Assembly: GCA_009667805.1 (NCBI GenBank)
Contig: CM019063.1
Location: 192,709,871-192,773,870 of the forward strand
Direction: 5' to 3'
DNA length: 64,000 bases
Source of the DNA: Leptobrachium leishanense
Taxonomy: Eukaryota; Chordata; Amphibia; Anura; Megophryidae
The notes beneath the pieces are model-generated. The model did no database searches, was not told the origin of the DNA, and saw only the letters and a program-made list of their open reading frames with translations. Positions 12,770 to 26,033 of this stretch are shown here, piece by piece (position 1 is the first letter of the stretch; every line of letters starts with the position of its first letter). A program made the translations under genes and the position numbers.

Positions 12770-15512
12770 TATATGGATATATTTTCTCCAGTTCACATGG
12801 ATATAATTGCCCCCAGTTCACTTGGATATAATTTCCCCAGCTCATATGGGTATATATTGCCCCAACTCTCATGGATAATGCCCCCCCAGCTCTCATGGAT
12901 AATGCCCCCAGGTCTCATGGATATGCCCACAGGTCTCATGGATAATGCCCCCAGGTCTCATGGATAATGCCCCCAGCTCTCATGGATACTGCCCCCAGCT
13001 CTCATGGATACTGCCCCCAGCTCTCATGGATATGCCCCAGGTCTCATGGATACTGCCCCCAGGTCTTATGGATATTGCCCCCAGGTCTCATGGATATTGC
13101 CCCCAGGTCTCATGGATATGCCCCAGGTCTCATGGATAATGCCCCCAGGTCTCATGGATATGCCCCAGGTCTCATGGATACTGCCCCCAGGTCTCATGGA
13201 TATTGCCCCCATGTCTCATGGATATTGCCCCCAGGTCTCATGGATATGCCCCAGGTCTCATGGATACTGCCCCCAGGTCTCATGGATATGCCCCAGGTCT
13301 CATGGATAATGCCCCCAGGTCTCATGGATATGCCCCAGGTCTCATGGATACTGCCCCAGGTCTCATGGATACTGCCCCCAGGTCTCATGGATATTGCCCC
13401 CAGGTCTCATGGATATTGCCCCCAGGTCTCATGGATACTGCCCCCAGGTCTCATGGATATGCCCCAGGTCTCATGGATACTGCCCCCAGGTCTCATGGAT
13501 ATGCCCCAGGTCTCATGGATATTGCCCCCAGGTCTCATGGATATGCCCCAGGTCTCATGGATATGCCCCAGGTCTCATGGATACTGCCCCCAGGTCTCAT
13601 GGATATGCTCCAGGTCTCATGGATATTGCCCCCTGGTCTCATGGATATGCCCCAGCTCTCATGGATAATGCCCCCAGGTCTCATGGATAATGCCCCCAGG
13701 TCTCATGGATAATGCCCCCAGGTCTCTTGGATATGCCCCAGGTCTCATGGATACTGCCCCCAGGTCTCATGGATATGCCCCAGGTCTCATGGATATGCCC
13801 CGGCTCTCATGGATAATGCCCCAGGTCTCATGGATACTGCCCTCAGGTCTCATGGATATGCCCCAGGTCTCTTGGATATATGCCCCAGGTCTCATGGATA
13901 CTGCCCCCAGGTCTCATGGATATGCCCCAGGTCTCTTGGATATGCCCCGGCTCTCATGGATAATGCCCCAGGTCTCATGGATACTGCCCTCAGGTCTCAT
14001 GGATATGCCCCAGGTCTCATGGATATGCCCCAGGTCTCTTGGATATATGCCCCAGGTCTCATGGATATGTCCCCAGGTCTCATGGATATGCCCCAGCTCT
14101 CATGGATATGCCCCCAGCTCTCATGGATATGCCCCCAGCTCTCATGGATATTGCCCCCCCAGGTCTCATGGATATTGCCCCCAGGTCTCATGGATATGCC
14201 CCAGGTCTCATGGATACTGGCCCCAGGTCTCATGGATATGCCCCAGCTCTCATGGATAATGCCCCAGGTCTCATGGATACTGCCCCCAGGTCTCATGGAT
14301 ATGTCCCAGGTCTCATGGATACTGCCCCCAGGTCTCATGGATATGCCCCAGGTCTCATGGATATTGCCCCCAGGTCTCATGGATATGCCCCAGGTCTCAT
14401 GGATATGCCCCAGGTCTCATGGATACTGCCCCCAGGTCTCATGGATACTGCCCCCAGGTCTCATGGATATGCTCCAGGTCTCATGGATATTGCCCCCTGG
14501 TCTCATAGATATGCCCCAGCTCTCATGGATAATGCCCCCAGGTCTCATGGATAATGCCCCCAGGTCTCTTGGATATGCCCCAGGTCTCATGGATACTGCC
14601 CCCAGGTCTCATGGATATGCCCCAGGTCTCATGGATATGCCCCAGGTCTCATGGATATGCCCCAGGTCTCATGGATACTGCCCCCAGGTCTCATGGATAT
14701 GCCCCAGGTCTCATGGATATGCCCCGGCTCTCATGGATAATGCCCCAGGTCTCATGGATACTGCCCTCAGGTCTCATGGATATGCCCCAGGTCTCATGGA
14801 TATGCCCCAGGTCTCTTGTATATATGCCCCAGGTCTCATGGATACTGCCCCCAGGTCTCATGGATATGCCCCAGCTCTCATGGATATGCCCCCAGCTCTC
14901 ATGGATATGCCCCCAGCTCTCATGGATATTGCCCCCCCCAGGTCTCATGGATATTGCCCCCAGGTCTCATGGATATGCCCCAGGTCTCATGGATACTGCC
15001 CCCAGGTCTCATGGATATGCCCCAGCTCTCATGGATAATGCCCCAGGTCTCATGGATACTGCCCCCAGGTCTCATGGATATGCCCCAGGTCTCATGGATA
15101 TGCTCCAGGTCTCTTGGATATATGCCCCAGGTCTCATGGATATGCCCCCAGGTCTCATGGATATGCCCCAGCTCTCATGGATATGCCCCCAGCTCTCATG
15201 GATATGCCCCAGGTCTCATGGATACTGCCCCCAGGTCTCATGGATATGCCCCAGCTCTCATGGATAATGCCCCAAGTCTCATGGATACTGCCCCCAGGTC
15301 TCATGGATATGCCCTAGGTCTCATGGATATGCCCCAGGTCTCATGGATATTGCCCCCCAGGTCTCATGGATATGCCCCAGGTCTCTTGGATATATGCCCC
15401 AGGTCTCATGGATATGCCCCCAGGTCTCATGGATATGCCCCAGGTCTCATGGATATGCCCCCAGCTCTCATGGATATGCCCCAGGTCTCATGGATATTGC
15501 CCCCAGCCCAGC
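12770..15512. repeat. 2.7-kb minisatellite, 20-22-bp units
   Basis: About 130 units alternating between gccccaggtctcatggatat (20 bp) and a 22-bp form with two more C residues and 'tact' or 'tatt'. The left edge is older-looking and more variable (gttcacatggatataattgc). Higher-order structure is present: a run with the variant gccccctgg recurs at 13628 and 14492, a shift of 864 bp, and a 'cggctctcatggataatgcc' run occurs three times. Related minisatellites lie at 7330-7420, 30945-31146, 34661-34880 and 46345-47905. Long frames on both strands are by-products of the short period and are not genes. Confidence 0.93.
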
Positions 15513-16095
15513 TCACCTCTGCTGCTCCTGCCGCACATTGCCGGCGGCCACGTGCTTCCTGCTTCAGCGGCCGCTGACAGGAAGTGCAGCCGCTCGCCTG
15601 GGATCTATGAAACAGCCAGGCGAGCGGCTCCACTTCCTGTCACCGGCCGTTCTAACAGGAAGCACGCGGCCGCCGGCAATGTGCGGCGGCGGCGTTCGGG
15701 CTCGGGCCACAGCGGGAACGCTGCGTTCCCGCAGCGTTGCCGCTGTGGGAGAAGTGCGGGAATGCCGTTCCTGCGCGTTCCCGCTCGACTCGAGCCCTGC
15801 CTGTCTCCCTCTGCGATCACTCTGCCAACCACCAGGATCTCGCGTGAGGTGAGATCCTGCCGTTCATGTGACCCCGCAGCACAATCCTCCATGGAGTCCT
15901 ATGAACACCATGGCGGGGATGCTGGGGACGGCGCTACAGCGCTGCCCCCAGCATCCGCCAGCTTAGTGATCGCTAAGGGGCAGGCTGCCGGACTTGGCAC
16001 CTGCCCCGTGATCTGCTGGGGTAACCCGGGACATTAAGGGGAAGTTAGCGAATGCTAATTTTTCCCCTTAGCAGCCCGGTTTTAGCTCAGGGCAG
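15513..16095. repeat. GC-rich hairpin block right of the minisatellite
   Basis: The segment 15529-15690 is a long inverted repeat: gccgcacattgccggcggcc on the left pairs with the complement at about 15665-15690, and gccgctcgcctgg with ccaggcgagcggc nearer the loop at 15600. More hairpins follow: around aacgctgcgttcccgcagcg (15700-15750), ggatctcgcgtgaggtgagatcc (15835-15857) and a pair around ggcgctacagcgc (15928-15955). On the minus strand the sequence AGAGGTGAGCTGGG lies exactly between the hairpin and the minisatellite, the same order as at 46331-46345. Confidence 0.75.
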
Positions 16096-16499
16096 CTGCT
16101 AGTGTCCATACCGTTTCTGGATCATTGATAAAATTTTCAGTTCAGCCAATTTGATACAGACGTGGTATAGACTCATTATTCAAGATGGGCAATAACAATA
16201 TGAGAATCCTTCTTAATAAGAGGCTTACAGTTGGGTCAGTTATGTATATAAAGAAAGACTTTGGCAAAACTCTTGTATACGGAGCAATAACTGTTGAAGC
16301 ATTGCTAAATGATTTTCATTTGAGGCACTCTGCAGTAGCTCAGTACATGTCAAACCCTAGAATATTATGAAAAAAAGTATACTAAGTTCTGAAGTGATAT
16401 ATCTGATTTTGATCACTGGCAGGGCTGTCACAGGAACAGGATGACTCAAATCAGATCACAATAACAAGGTGCTGGTGCATTCATTGAATCCCTATATAG

Positions 16500-16685
16500 C
16501 AGTGGTTCCCAACTGTGGTCCTCAAGTACTCCTAACAGGCCAGATTTTGCGGCTCACCTTGGATAAATACAGACAGAATCCTGCAATCACTGAGCAGCAA
16601 ATCATATCACCTGTGCTGTGCTTCACATATCTGTCAAACCTGACCTGTTCGGGGTACACTTGAGGACCGCGGTTGGTAACCACTG
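16500..16685. mobile_element. hAT-type MITE, 186 bp
   Basis: Terminal inverted repeats cagtggttcccaactgtggt and the complementary ggttggtaaccactg. Flanks ctatatag and ctatatac are an 8-bp duplication with one mismatch, matching the hAT superfamily. Both arms continue with 'cctcaagt'/'acttgagg'. No coding capacity. Confidence 0.85.
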
Positions 16686-16693
16686 CTATATAC

Positions 16694-17680
16694 AATGCTG
16701 TCTCAAAGGGATAGAAGGACAGGCCCCTAAATTAAGAATGGTCCTGTCTAAAGCAGGACAGATGGCAGTTATGCAATGTTACTGGTCCACAGCACAGATC
16801 TGCCAGAGAAAGTTGGTGAACTAGGACCAAGCAGAACCTGCCAAAGTTCCTGTGCTTATTGGTGGGATTTGGATATAGGTAAGCTTTGGGATGAAAGTTC
16901 TGGAATGACTTGTCATGTCAGAAGAAAATCAGTGCTCGGCTAGTCGGTCAGGTGTTTTAAACTGACCAATAGGCTGTACAGCTGTAGCACTGGCATCAGA
17001 CAAGTCAGGTGGAGAGATCAGTTGATCTTCATCAACCAGCCCACAGCTCACCAGACATTTTTCCTTGCTTGCTTAGTGCAAGGGTGCATGATTAATGTTT
17101 CTGTAACCGCAAAGAAAGAATCAAGCACAAGCATCTTACTGTAAAGTCAAGTGAGAGTGAAGGAATATGGTAGGTATACTTTTCTGAACTTCGTCAGTTA
17201 AAAGGAATCCTGTGCAAAAAGAAAGATTCAGCTTTTGCCATTGATTAATTGTTTACGCTGCTTCGAGTTCTCCTTGATTAGTGCTTACAGAGTACTTGCC
17301 TTCAAGGCGCATGGAACTGCAAGTACATTATTGTCAGACATAAATATTATGAATAATGTGTACTTATAGTAATTAAAGTTATCAATAAACTATTTAATGG
17401 GCCACTCTACACACTGTGATCACTTTAGGTTTTTAAAGCGGTCAGACTGCATAGAGTCCCCCCCACTCCCCTCTCCCTACAACCCCATTTACTCGATATT
17501 CTTGTGTGAACCAGAGGACTTTTCTCTGCCCACTCAAGGGTCACCAGGCAGATGGGATTTGAATAACTTACCTGACAGCTGCCAAATTGGGCACTGATGA
17601 TGTCAGCACGCTCTGCTTTCTGGCATCATCCTGTCTCCGACGCTCACAGTAGCAAGCATTCTGGGAGACAGACCTATAGA
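16694..17680. other. No recognisable feature
   Basis: Unassigned non-coding sequence. No open frame or repeat family is recognisable. Confidence 0.4.
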
Positions 17681-17819
17681 AAAAATGGCGTTGCGCCTAT
17701 ACTCACCACAGCGGCAGCACAACCAATAGGAACAACCCAGTTCATGCATAAAACACAACAAGAAAAAAAGGTGTCATCTGCGCTCGTTTCTATCTATTTC
17801 CATGTGCAACAAAACATGA

Positions 17820-19722
17820 CGGGCCCTATTACATTCTTTGCGCAAAATTGTGCGCGCGTGCAAAAACGCATTAACGCGAGGGGCAAAACCCTATACGCTG
17901 AACGTCGTATTATGACGTCCGCACACAAAATGCGTGTTAACCTCTAACGCGAGTGACCCTGCGCGAACCCTTTGCGAGCACAATTCAGTGCGCACATTCT
18001 ATACTTAACATTGTGAGCGCAAATGTGTTTGTGCGCTGGTGCGCGCATGGTATTACAATCTTAGGCAAAATTTAACGGACAACGTTTGCGCGCATAATTT
18101 TAACGTCTTTGAAAAGCCGGTGGTACCGGCAAATTGTAACAACCTGACTGTACCAAACTGCAAATTCACAACGGAGAACGTCGATGCGCACGTTTTTTTT
18201 ACTAGATCTGTCAAAAATGACGGCCACTACCTTGTCTTCCGTCAGAACGTACGTCTGTTGTGCACAGTCTGCACAAAATGCATTCGTCTGACAGACTCAC
18301 GTTAAAAATTACATTGCGCTCACTGATTTCTGCGCGTCGGTTTTACGAGCGCAATTTCCAATTTCCCGACGGATGAAAAAATGCGCGAGGAATGTAATTC
18401 CAGTGGTGATTTTCGTGCATTAACGTTTAACCACTTCGCTGCTGAGGACGCGCTCAGCGCGTCCTCAGCAGTCCCGCTGGTGTGCTGAGGACGCGCTGAG
18501 CGCGTCCTCACATTGGGGTCAGCGTTCGGCCGGGTTCCGGCCGATCGCTGGCCCCTCCGGTGCGGGCTGACATCCTGGATGTCAGCCCGGCATCCGGACC
18601 AGCAGCCGCCAGAATTAGGTGTCATCGCGGGGGCGCGATGACACCTAATTCAGGCCGCCCCCCGCATGTGCGGAGGAGGCGCCTGAAAGGGAGGGGGGGA
18701 GGTCCTTCGGACCTCTCTCCCTCCCGATCGGCGGTGCACAGGGGGTTAACCCAGGCATCATTTGAAGGGCACAGCCTGCCCTTCCAAATGATGCCTGGCA
18801 TTAACCCCTGGGGAGCTGGATCGCGAATCGGCGCTGAAAAGCGCCGGTTCGCGATCCTTTCCCGGAGCTGGCCGACATCTTGGATGTCGGCCAAGCCTCC
18901 GGGAACTCCCCCAGAGGACTGGCGTCATCGTGCGTAGCACGATGACGCCAGTGCTAGAGTTAACCCCTAACTGCCACCAACTGTGGAGATAGGGAGTTCC
19001 AATGAACTCCCTATCTCCCGATCCGTGGCAGCTAGGGGTTAAATTTTGGTATGGTTGGATCGGCCAGAGCATGGCCGTTCCAACGATACCAAACACTACA
19101 GTGAAAAATTGTAAAAAAAAAAAATGAAAAATAAAAATAAAAAAAATTAAAACAAAAATTAAAAAAAAAAATTAAACACTTTTTTTTATTTTTTTGGGTT
19201 TGTTAATGCAGCAATATTGTTCCCATTTCAATTATAATGTGAACAATGATGCTGCACTAACGATTTTTGTATGCGGTGCGTTTGTTAAAAAATAGTGTCA
19301 TTTTCCCCAAAACAAAATGTAATGAGACCCCATCTCTAATTTTTTTAACAAGCGCACCCCATACAAAATATAACCGCAATTGCTCGCATGTTAAAATGTG
19401 GAAAAAAACACTTTACACATTGTAAATTATTGAAAATACATATTTTATTGCATTTTTTGTTATAATATACAGACATGACATAACGTATACATATAATAAT
19501 GACATATTATGAATCTACCGAGTCTGACGGAAAGAACGATATATAATATGTCTGGGTCATATACTAAAATAAGCCTTCAAAACACGTTTAAACATGATGC
19601 GCAAAACAGGTAAAAATTACCTCAGCATAGGGGCGGGAAAAGCCTCAGCAGCGAAAGGGTTAACGCTTTGCGCAAAAAAACGCCGTTTAGCGTGCGTTTT
19701 GCGTTAAGAATGTAATAGGGCC
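17820..19722. mobile_element. 1.9-kb non-autonomous element with GGCCCTATTACATTCTT ends
   Basis: Both termini carry GGCCCTATTACATTCTT in inverted orientation (17823-17839 and 19704-19720), followed by related GCGCAAA-rich subterminal sequence. Flanking DNA reads aaaacatga on the left and tgagaggtt on the right, suggesting a 3-bp TGA target duplication. A related uninterrupted copy of the flanking sequence at about 20147 reads aaacacgagaggtt, which supports both boundaries. A 3-bp duplication would suit PIF/Harbinger, but the superfamily is not settled. There is no transposase; the interior is the hairpin string at 18441-19091 followed by an A/T-rich part with further hairpins (for example around 19201-19263). 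Confidence 0.72.
18441..19091. repeat. String of about twelve adjacent hairpins
   Basis: Perfect or near-perfect inverted repeats follow one another with little spacer: 18441-18469, 18485-18510, 18563-18589 (cgggctgacatcc/ggatgtcagcccg), 18613-18650 (aattaggtgtcatcgcg/cgcgatgacacctaatt), 18699-18715, 18742-18808, 18818-18857, 18870-18892 (ggccgacatc/gatgtcggcc), 18919-18951 (ctggcgtcatcgtgc/gcacgatgacgccag), 18960-19041 (outer pair taacccctaactgcca/tggcagctaggggtta) and 19044-19091. Loops are only a few bases in most. Each would fold independently in RNA or single-stranded DNA. Confidence 0.88.
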
Positions 19723-20011
19723 TGAGAGGTTTTAGTTTGCTAAAAAGGCCATTGAAGCGCAAGCTCACTCGCCCCATCAAGGCACCTCTTTGTAGAGTGA
19801 GTACCTTACCAATGACCAAAAGCTGCTCCTTTGAACAGCTGCATGCCCTCTTGCTGCTTTTCAGCTAAGAAGAGGCAGAAAAATGGTGGATTTTATTTAT
19901 ACAAGCACAAAGCACTTTCCATTTGGGGTTGAAAACAAAAACATGGAATAAGGAACAGCAGCAAAAATGACTAACTGGTGTTACAACATAATATACATAA
20001 TACAGAAAAAA

Positions 20012-20260
20012 TTTCATTGCGCCTATACTCACCAGAGCGGCCTCAACAACCAAGAGTAACAACCCAGTTCATGCATAAAACATAACAAGAAAAAAAAAGG
20101 TGCCATCTGCGCTCGTTTCTATATATTCCCATGTGCAGCAAAACACGAGAGGTTTTAGTTTGCTAAAATGGCCATTGAAGCGTAAGCTCACTCGCCCCAT
20201 CGAGGCACCTCTTTGTAGCGTGAGTCCCTAACCAATGACCAAAAGCTGCTGGGAGACAGA
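20012..20260. repeat. Second copy of the sequence flanking the 17820 element
   Basis: Direct-repeat copy of 17690-17819 joined to 19723-19840: it shares cattgcgcctatactcacca, caacccagttcatgcataaa, tctgcgctcgtttctat and gagaggttttagtttgct in the same order. It lacks the 1.9-kb insertion and so serves as an empty site. The family is unknown. Confidence 0.8.
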
Positions 20261-21515
20261 AACTGATGGATTGTTCTGCTCGTGAACGTTTAGCTCGAAA
20301 TCCATCGTTCTGCGCATGCGGTACAAAACTTGTCTACAAAAGTATGCAAGTTCTGAGTGATGCCCAATTTGCGCAGTGTATGCACCGCAAGCTGAAGGGG
20401 AAGAGCAGTGTGCACCGAGGTATAAAACGTGAGTATTTACACCAATTCTAGCGAAATTAGAAGAAAATAATTAGGCAGATGCTGTCATCAGCATAAGGGG
20501 AAAAAAGGGCAAGAGGATCAATTTTGCAATACAGTGTTCCTTTAAATATAGCAGTAATAGATTGCTTGCACTGGTCTAACTATTTGCATATAAAACATCT
20601 CGTCATGACATGTCCTAAAGGATATATCCTGCTATAAACAGCTTATGAAAAGCTTACTTCAAGAATTGTTGCGTGGGATACCTAAGAAGATACCATTGGC
20701 TGATTCTGGTCTCCAGATTCGTCGTGCTTTTCTACTATGCTTCAGGATGACTAATGGCATCATCGCTTCCTGTGATGTTTAAAGATTAAAAATTACACTG
20801 CATGTCGCCTGTTTTACCTTAGATTAATTTGGTGAATAGCAAAATTAGTTCCTATCTTCTTCAAAAATATGTTTTGCTGTTACTTGTTTGGAGAGTAGGA
20901 CTTTACTAAAAGGAATTACTTTTCCTGCAAGGCATTAAATATATAAATGTATAAAGCACACAATATAGTCAAAAAATATATATATATATATAATACAAAC
21001 ACTGGATAGAATCGAATACATATGCCAGAAATATGTGTTGTATACAGTAATTTCCCAGTACCTGCTCTGTTTGATGTAATTCCTGAAAATACTGCAAAAG
21101 GGACTCCTGCTCCTCCTGATTTATTATGACATAAATCTCGAGTGTTCCTTTTAGGGTCAGTGCCTACTTTGTACCCATACCTCTCTGCCCATCTTCTCTT
21201 TCCTAATATCCCTATTTTAGGAATCTGCTGAAATATATTCAAACGTGAGTGTATTACAGAGCACCAACCCAGAAAAGAGTTTCTAAACTATAAAAAAAAA
21301 TTTGTGAGAAGTTGCTTGGTGCAAAATAAGATACTTAGCACTTCTTCTAAGTTACAAATTTATTTACATAAATGACCCTGAAAGGTTACAGTGTCAACAA
21401 AGAAGTCAGGATGCCTCCAATAATATTCCTTAAAATGCAAGTGCCCATCTTTGGCCATTTGAATATCACCTCCACCTTGGGCCTCACACAGTGGTCCAAC
21501 TCTCCTACTCACTAG
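20261..21515. other. No recognisable feature
   Basis: Non-coding, with an (AT)n run at about 20975-20992. No gene or named repeat supported. Confidence 0.4.
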
Positions 21516-22121
21516 TAGGGATGGGCTGCCGTTTCGATGCGAACATGAGTTCGCATCGAACATTGACCGTTCGCCGAACGGCGAACATTTCCGCATGTTT
21601 GCCCACAATGCACCACAATGGACCACAATGCACTGTGCCCTGGCCTCAAGCTTGTAATTGGCTACAGCCTTGCACCTGACCACAGGTCAGGTGCAAGACA
21701 GGTGCAAGACTATCTTGGCTCAGAGTCCTGATTGGGCAAATTTTGCCCAATCATGGGCTCACAAAGCTAAGTCCCGCAGCACACTATATAAGACTTCCCT
21801 GCAGCCCTAGTGTGTGTGTTGCAGGACTGAATCGGAGAGGAGAGGAGATTGTTGGATTTGCAGAGACAAGCTGGCAGTGGCGAATAGCAGGGAAACTGGC
21901 AGCCTGGCTGTGAAATATCATACCACAGTTGAATCAGAGTTCATCTATATCTATTCAGACTTGAATCTGGGTCTTGTTTCCAGCTATCAGGGTGTTCCAG
22001 CCTGCAGGAGAGGAAGTGAATCAGAGAGAGAGTAGAGGACATTGGCAGTCTTGCAGGGAAAATATCAGTGAAATCGCTGACTTATAGCAGAGATCTGAAT
22101 ATCTTGACTCTAGATGACACA

Positions 22122-22432
22122 GTTGAATCAGATATCTCCAATCTATATACCAGAGTTGAATCAGAGTTCTGCATATCTCCAATCTATATACCAGAGTTGA
22201 ATCAGAGTTCTGCATATCTCCAATCTGTATACCAGAGTTGAATCAGAGTTCTGCATATCTCCAATCTATATACCAGAGTTGAATCAGAGTTCTGCATATC
22301 TCCAATCTGTATACCAGAGTTGAATCAGAGTTCTGCAATATCTCCAATCTATATACCAGAGTTGAATCAGAGTCTGCATATCTCCAATCTATATACAGAG
22401 TTGAATCAGAGTTCTGCATATCTTTAATCATA
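22122..22432 (+). repeat. 41-bp tandem repeat in the hAT leader
   Basis: Seven to eight copies of a unit with gagttgaatcagagttctgc and atatctccaatctatatacc. Units differ by single substitutions and one-base indels. The array lies between the hAT terminus and the first transposase-linked frame. Confidence 0.88.
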
Positions 22433-22444
22433 TAATCACTCACC

Positions 22445-22639
22445 ATGTCAGAAAGACCAAAAAGGACAGGCAGACGCTCCCAGACACAGATAAGAGGGGC
22501 AAGCAGCCTCTGTGTCGGAAGCTGTGCCCCTGGTCGTCGTGGACGTTGGTGCATCCTCTGCAGGGGCAAACTTGTCCTTTCTAATGGTGCTGGCCGTCTT
22601 ATGCAGCAGCAACATACAGAGGATTTGGTGGATGGCTAA
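22445..22639 (+). CDS. Small N-terminal frame of the hAT element
   Basis: A 64-codon frame starting MSERPKRTGRRSQTQIRGAS, rich in Arg and Cys, ending just before the CR1 insertion. It lies where the first exon of a hAT transposase gene would be expected, but I do not recognise a domain and it may be only part of an exon. If the transposase is spliced, the true junctions cannot be told from this copy. Confidence 0.3.
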   Translation: MSERPKRTGRRSQTQIRGASSLCVGSCAPGRRGRWCILCRGKLVLSNGAGRLMQQQHTEDLVDG

Positions 22640-22718
22640 CCAGACCATCCTCATCCTCGAGACCTCTGCCAGCCAGGTGTTGTAGTAGTTTACAGTCCAC
22701 CTCAACTGCCAAAGCATC

Positions 22719-23992
22719 TAATTCCACACAAAAAAGGTTACTACTTAAATTAAGAAAAAATGGTCTAGATGAAAATACTTGTTCTTGGATAGAAAACTGG
22801 CTAAAAGATAGGGTACAGAGAGTGGTCATAAATGGTACATTTTCAAGATGGACCCCAGTGGTAAGTGGTGTCCCTCAGGGGTCTGTTATAGACCAATACT
22901 ATTCAATTATTTATAAATGACCTTGAGATAGGCATTGAAAGTCATGTATCAGTGTTTGCAGATGACACAAAGCTAGGAAAAGTAATACAATGTGAGCAGG
23001 ATGTTACTTCGCTGCAGAGGGATTTAGATATATTGGGGACTGGGCACTTAAATGGCAGATGAGATTTAATCTAGATAAATGTAAAGTTATGCACTTTGGA
23101 GTGAAGAACACCACAAGCAATTTATACCCTAAATGGTACGGAGTTAGGGAAATCCAAGCAGGAGAAGGATTTGGGAATAATCATAGACTTCAAACTAAGT
23201 AACAATGTGCAATGTCAAACAGCAGCCGCCAAGGCCAGCAAAGTACTGGCATGCATTAAAAGGGAGTTCACTCACGGGATGAAAACATAATTTTGCCTCT
23301 GTATAAATCAATGGTCAGGCCGCACCTTGAATATGCCGTGCAATTTTGGGCACCTGTCTTAAAAAAAGATATTATATCGTTAGAAAAAGTGCAGAGACGG
23401 GCAACTAAATAATAAGGGGGATGGAAGGGTTAAGTTATGAGGAAAGACTAACAAGCTTAAACCTGTTTAGTTTAGAGAAAAGGCGCATTAGAGGGGATCT
23501 GGTAACCTTATATAAATATATACGGGGCCATTATCAACCATTGTCTGATAACCTATTCATTAACAGGACTATACATAGGACAAGGGGTCATCCATTTAGA
23601 CTGGAAGAAAGAAAATTTAGCTTAAAGCATAGGAAGGGTTATTTTACGGTGAGAACAATCAAGCTGTGGAATTCTCTGCCTGTTGAGGTGGTTGGGTCAG
23701 AGTCTGTACAGACTTTTAAAAAACGACTGGATGACTTCCTGCAGACACAGAATATTAAGGGTTATAATTATTTAATATGTGGGTAAAAGCTTCTTGATCC
23801 AAGGAGAAATCTGACTGCCATTCTGGGGGTCAAGAAGGAATTTTTCCCAGTATGTTGCATATTGGCAAGCATTCAGACTGGGTTTTTTGCCTTCTTTTGG
23901 ATCAACAGCAGTAGGTTATGTGGGAGAGGCTGAACCCGATGGACGCATGTCTTTTTTCAGCCTATATAACTATGTAACTATGTAACTATGTA
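22719..23992 (+). mobile_element. CR1-type LINE insertion, 5'-truncated
   Basis: Plus-strand CR1 remnant. The RT region is readable in broken frames: 'WTPVVSGVPQGSV' (motif B, near 22850-22890) and 'VFADDTKLG' (motif C with intact ADD, near 22950-22975). A 121-codon frame at 23421-23786 covers the conserved CR1 C-terminus (LSYEERLTSLNLFSLEKRRI, RTRGHPFRLEERKFS, LWNSLPVEVV). The 3' end is the short tandem taactatgtaactatg typical of CR1-like tails. The host text resumes with 'taattcagcctcc', and taattc also precedes the 5' junction, a 6-bp duplication. Confidence 0.85.
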
Positions 23993-24003
23993 ATTCAGCC
24001 TCC

Positions 24004-26031
<2,028 letters not shown>

Positions 26032-26033
26032 TA

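Noticed and set aside
12770..15512. CRISPR-like array
   Set aside because: Contiguous degenerate minisatellite units without unique spacers, in a eukaryotic transposon-rich setting.
12312..15577. Many long open frames on both strands (up to about 400 codons)
   Set aside because: They come from 20-28-bp tandem repeats without stop codons; the proteins are simple repeats (SHGYAPGLMD and shifted versions) in every frame, with no promoter or codon signal.
11697..16115. Single transposon spanning both hairpin blocks and the minisatellite
   Set aside because: acactag-like ends can be matched only over about ten bases with an indel, and no target duplication is visible; kept as separate features.
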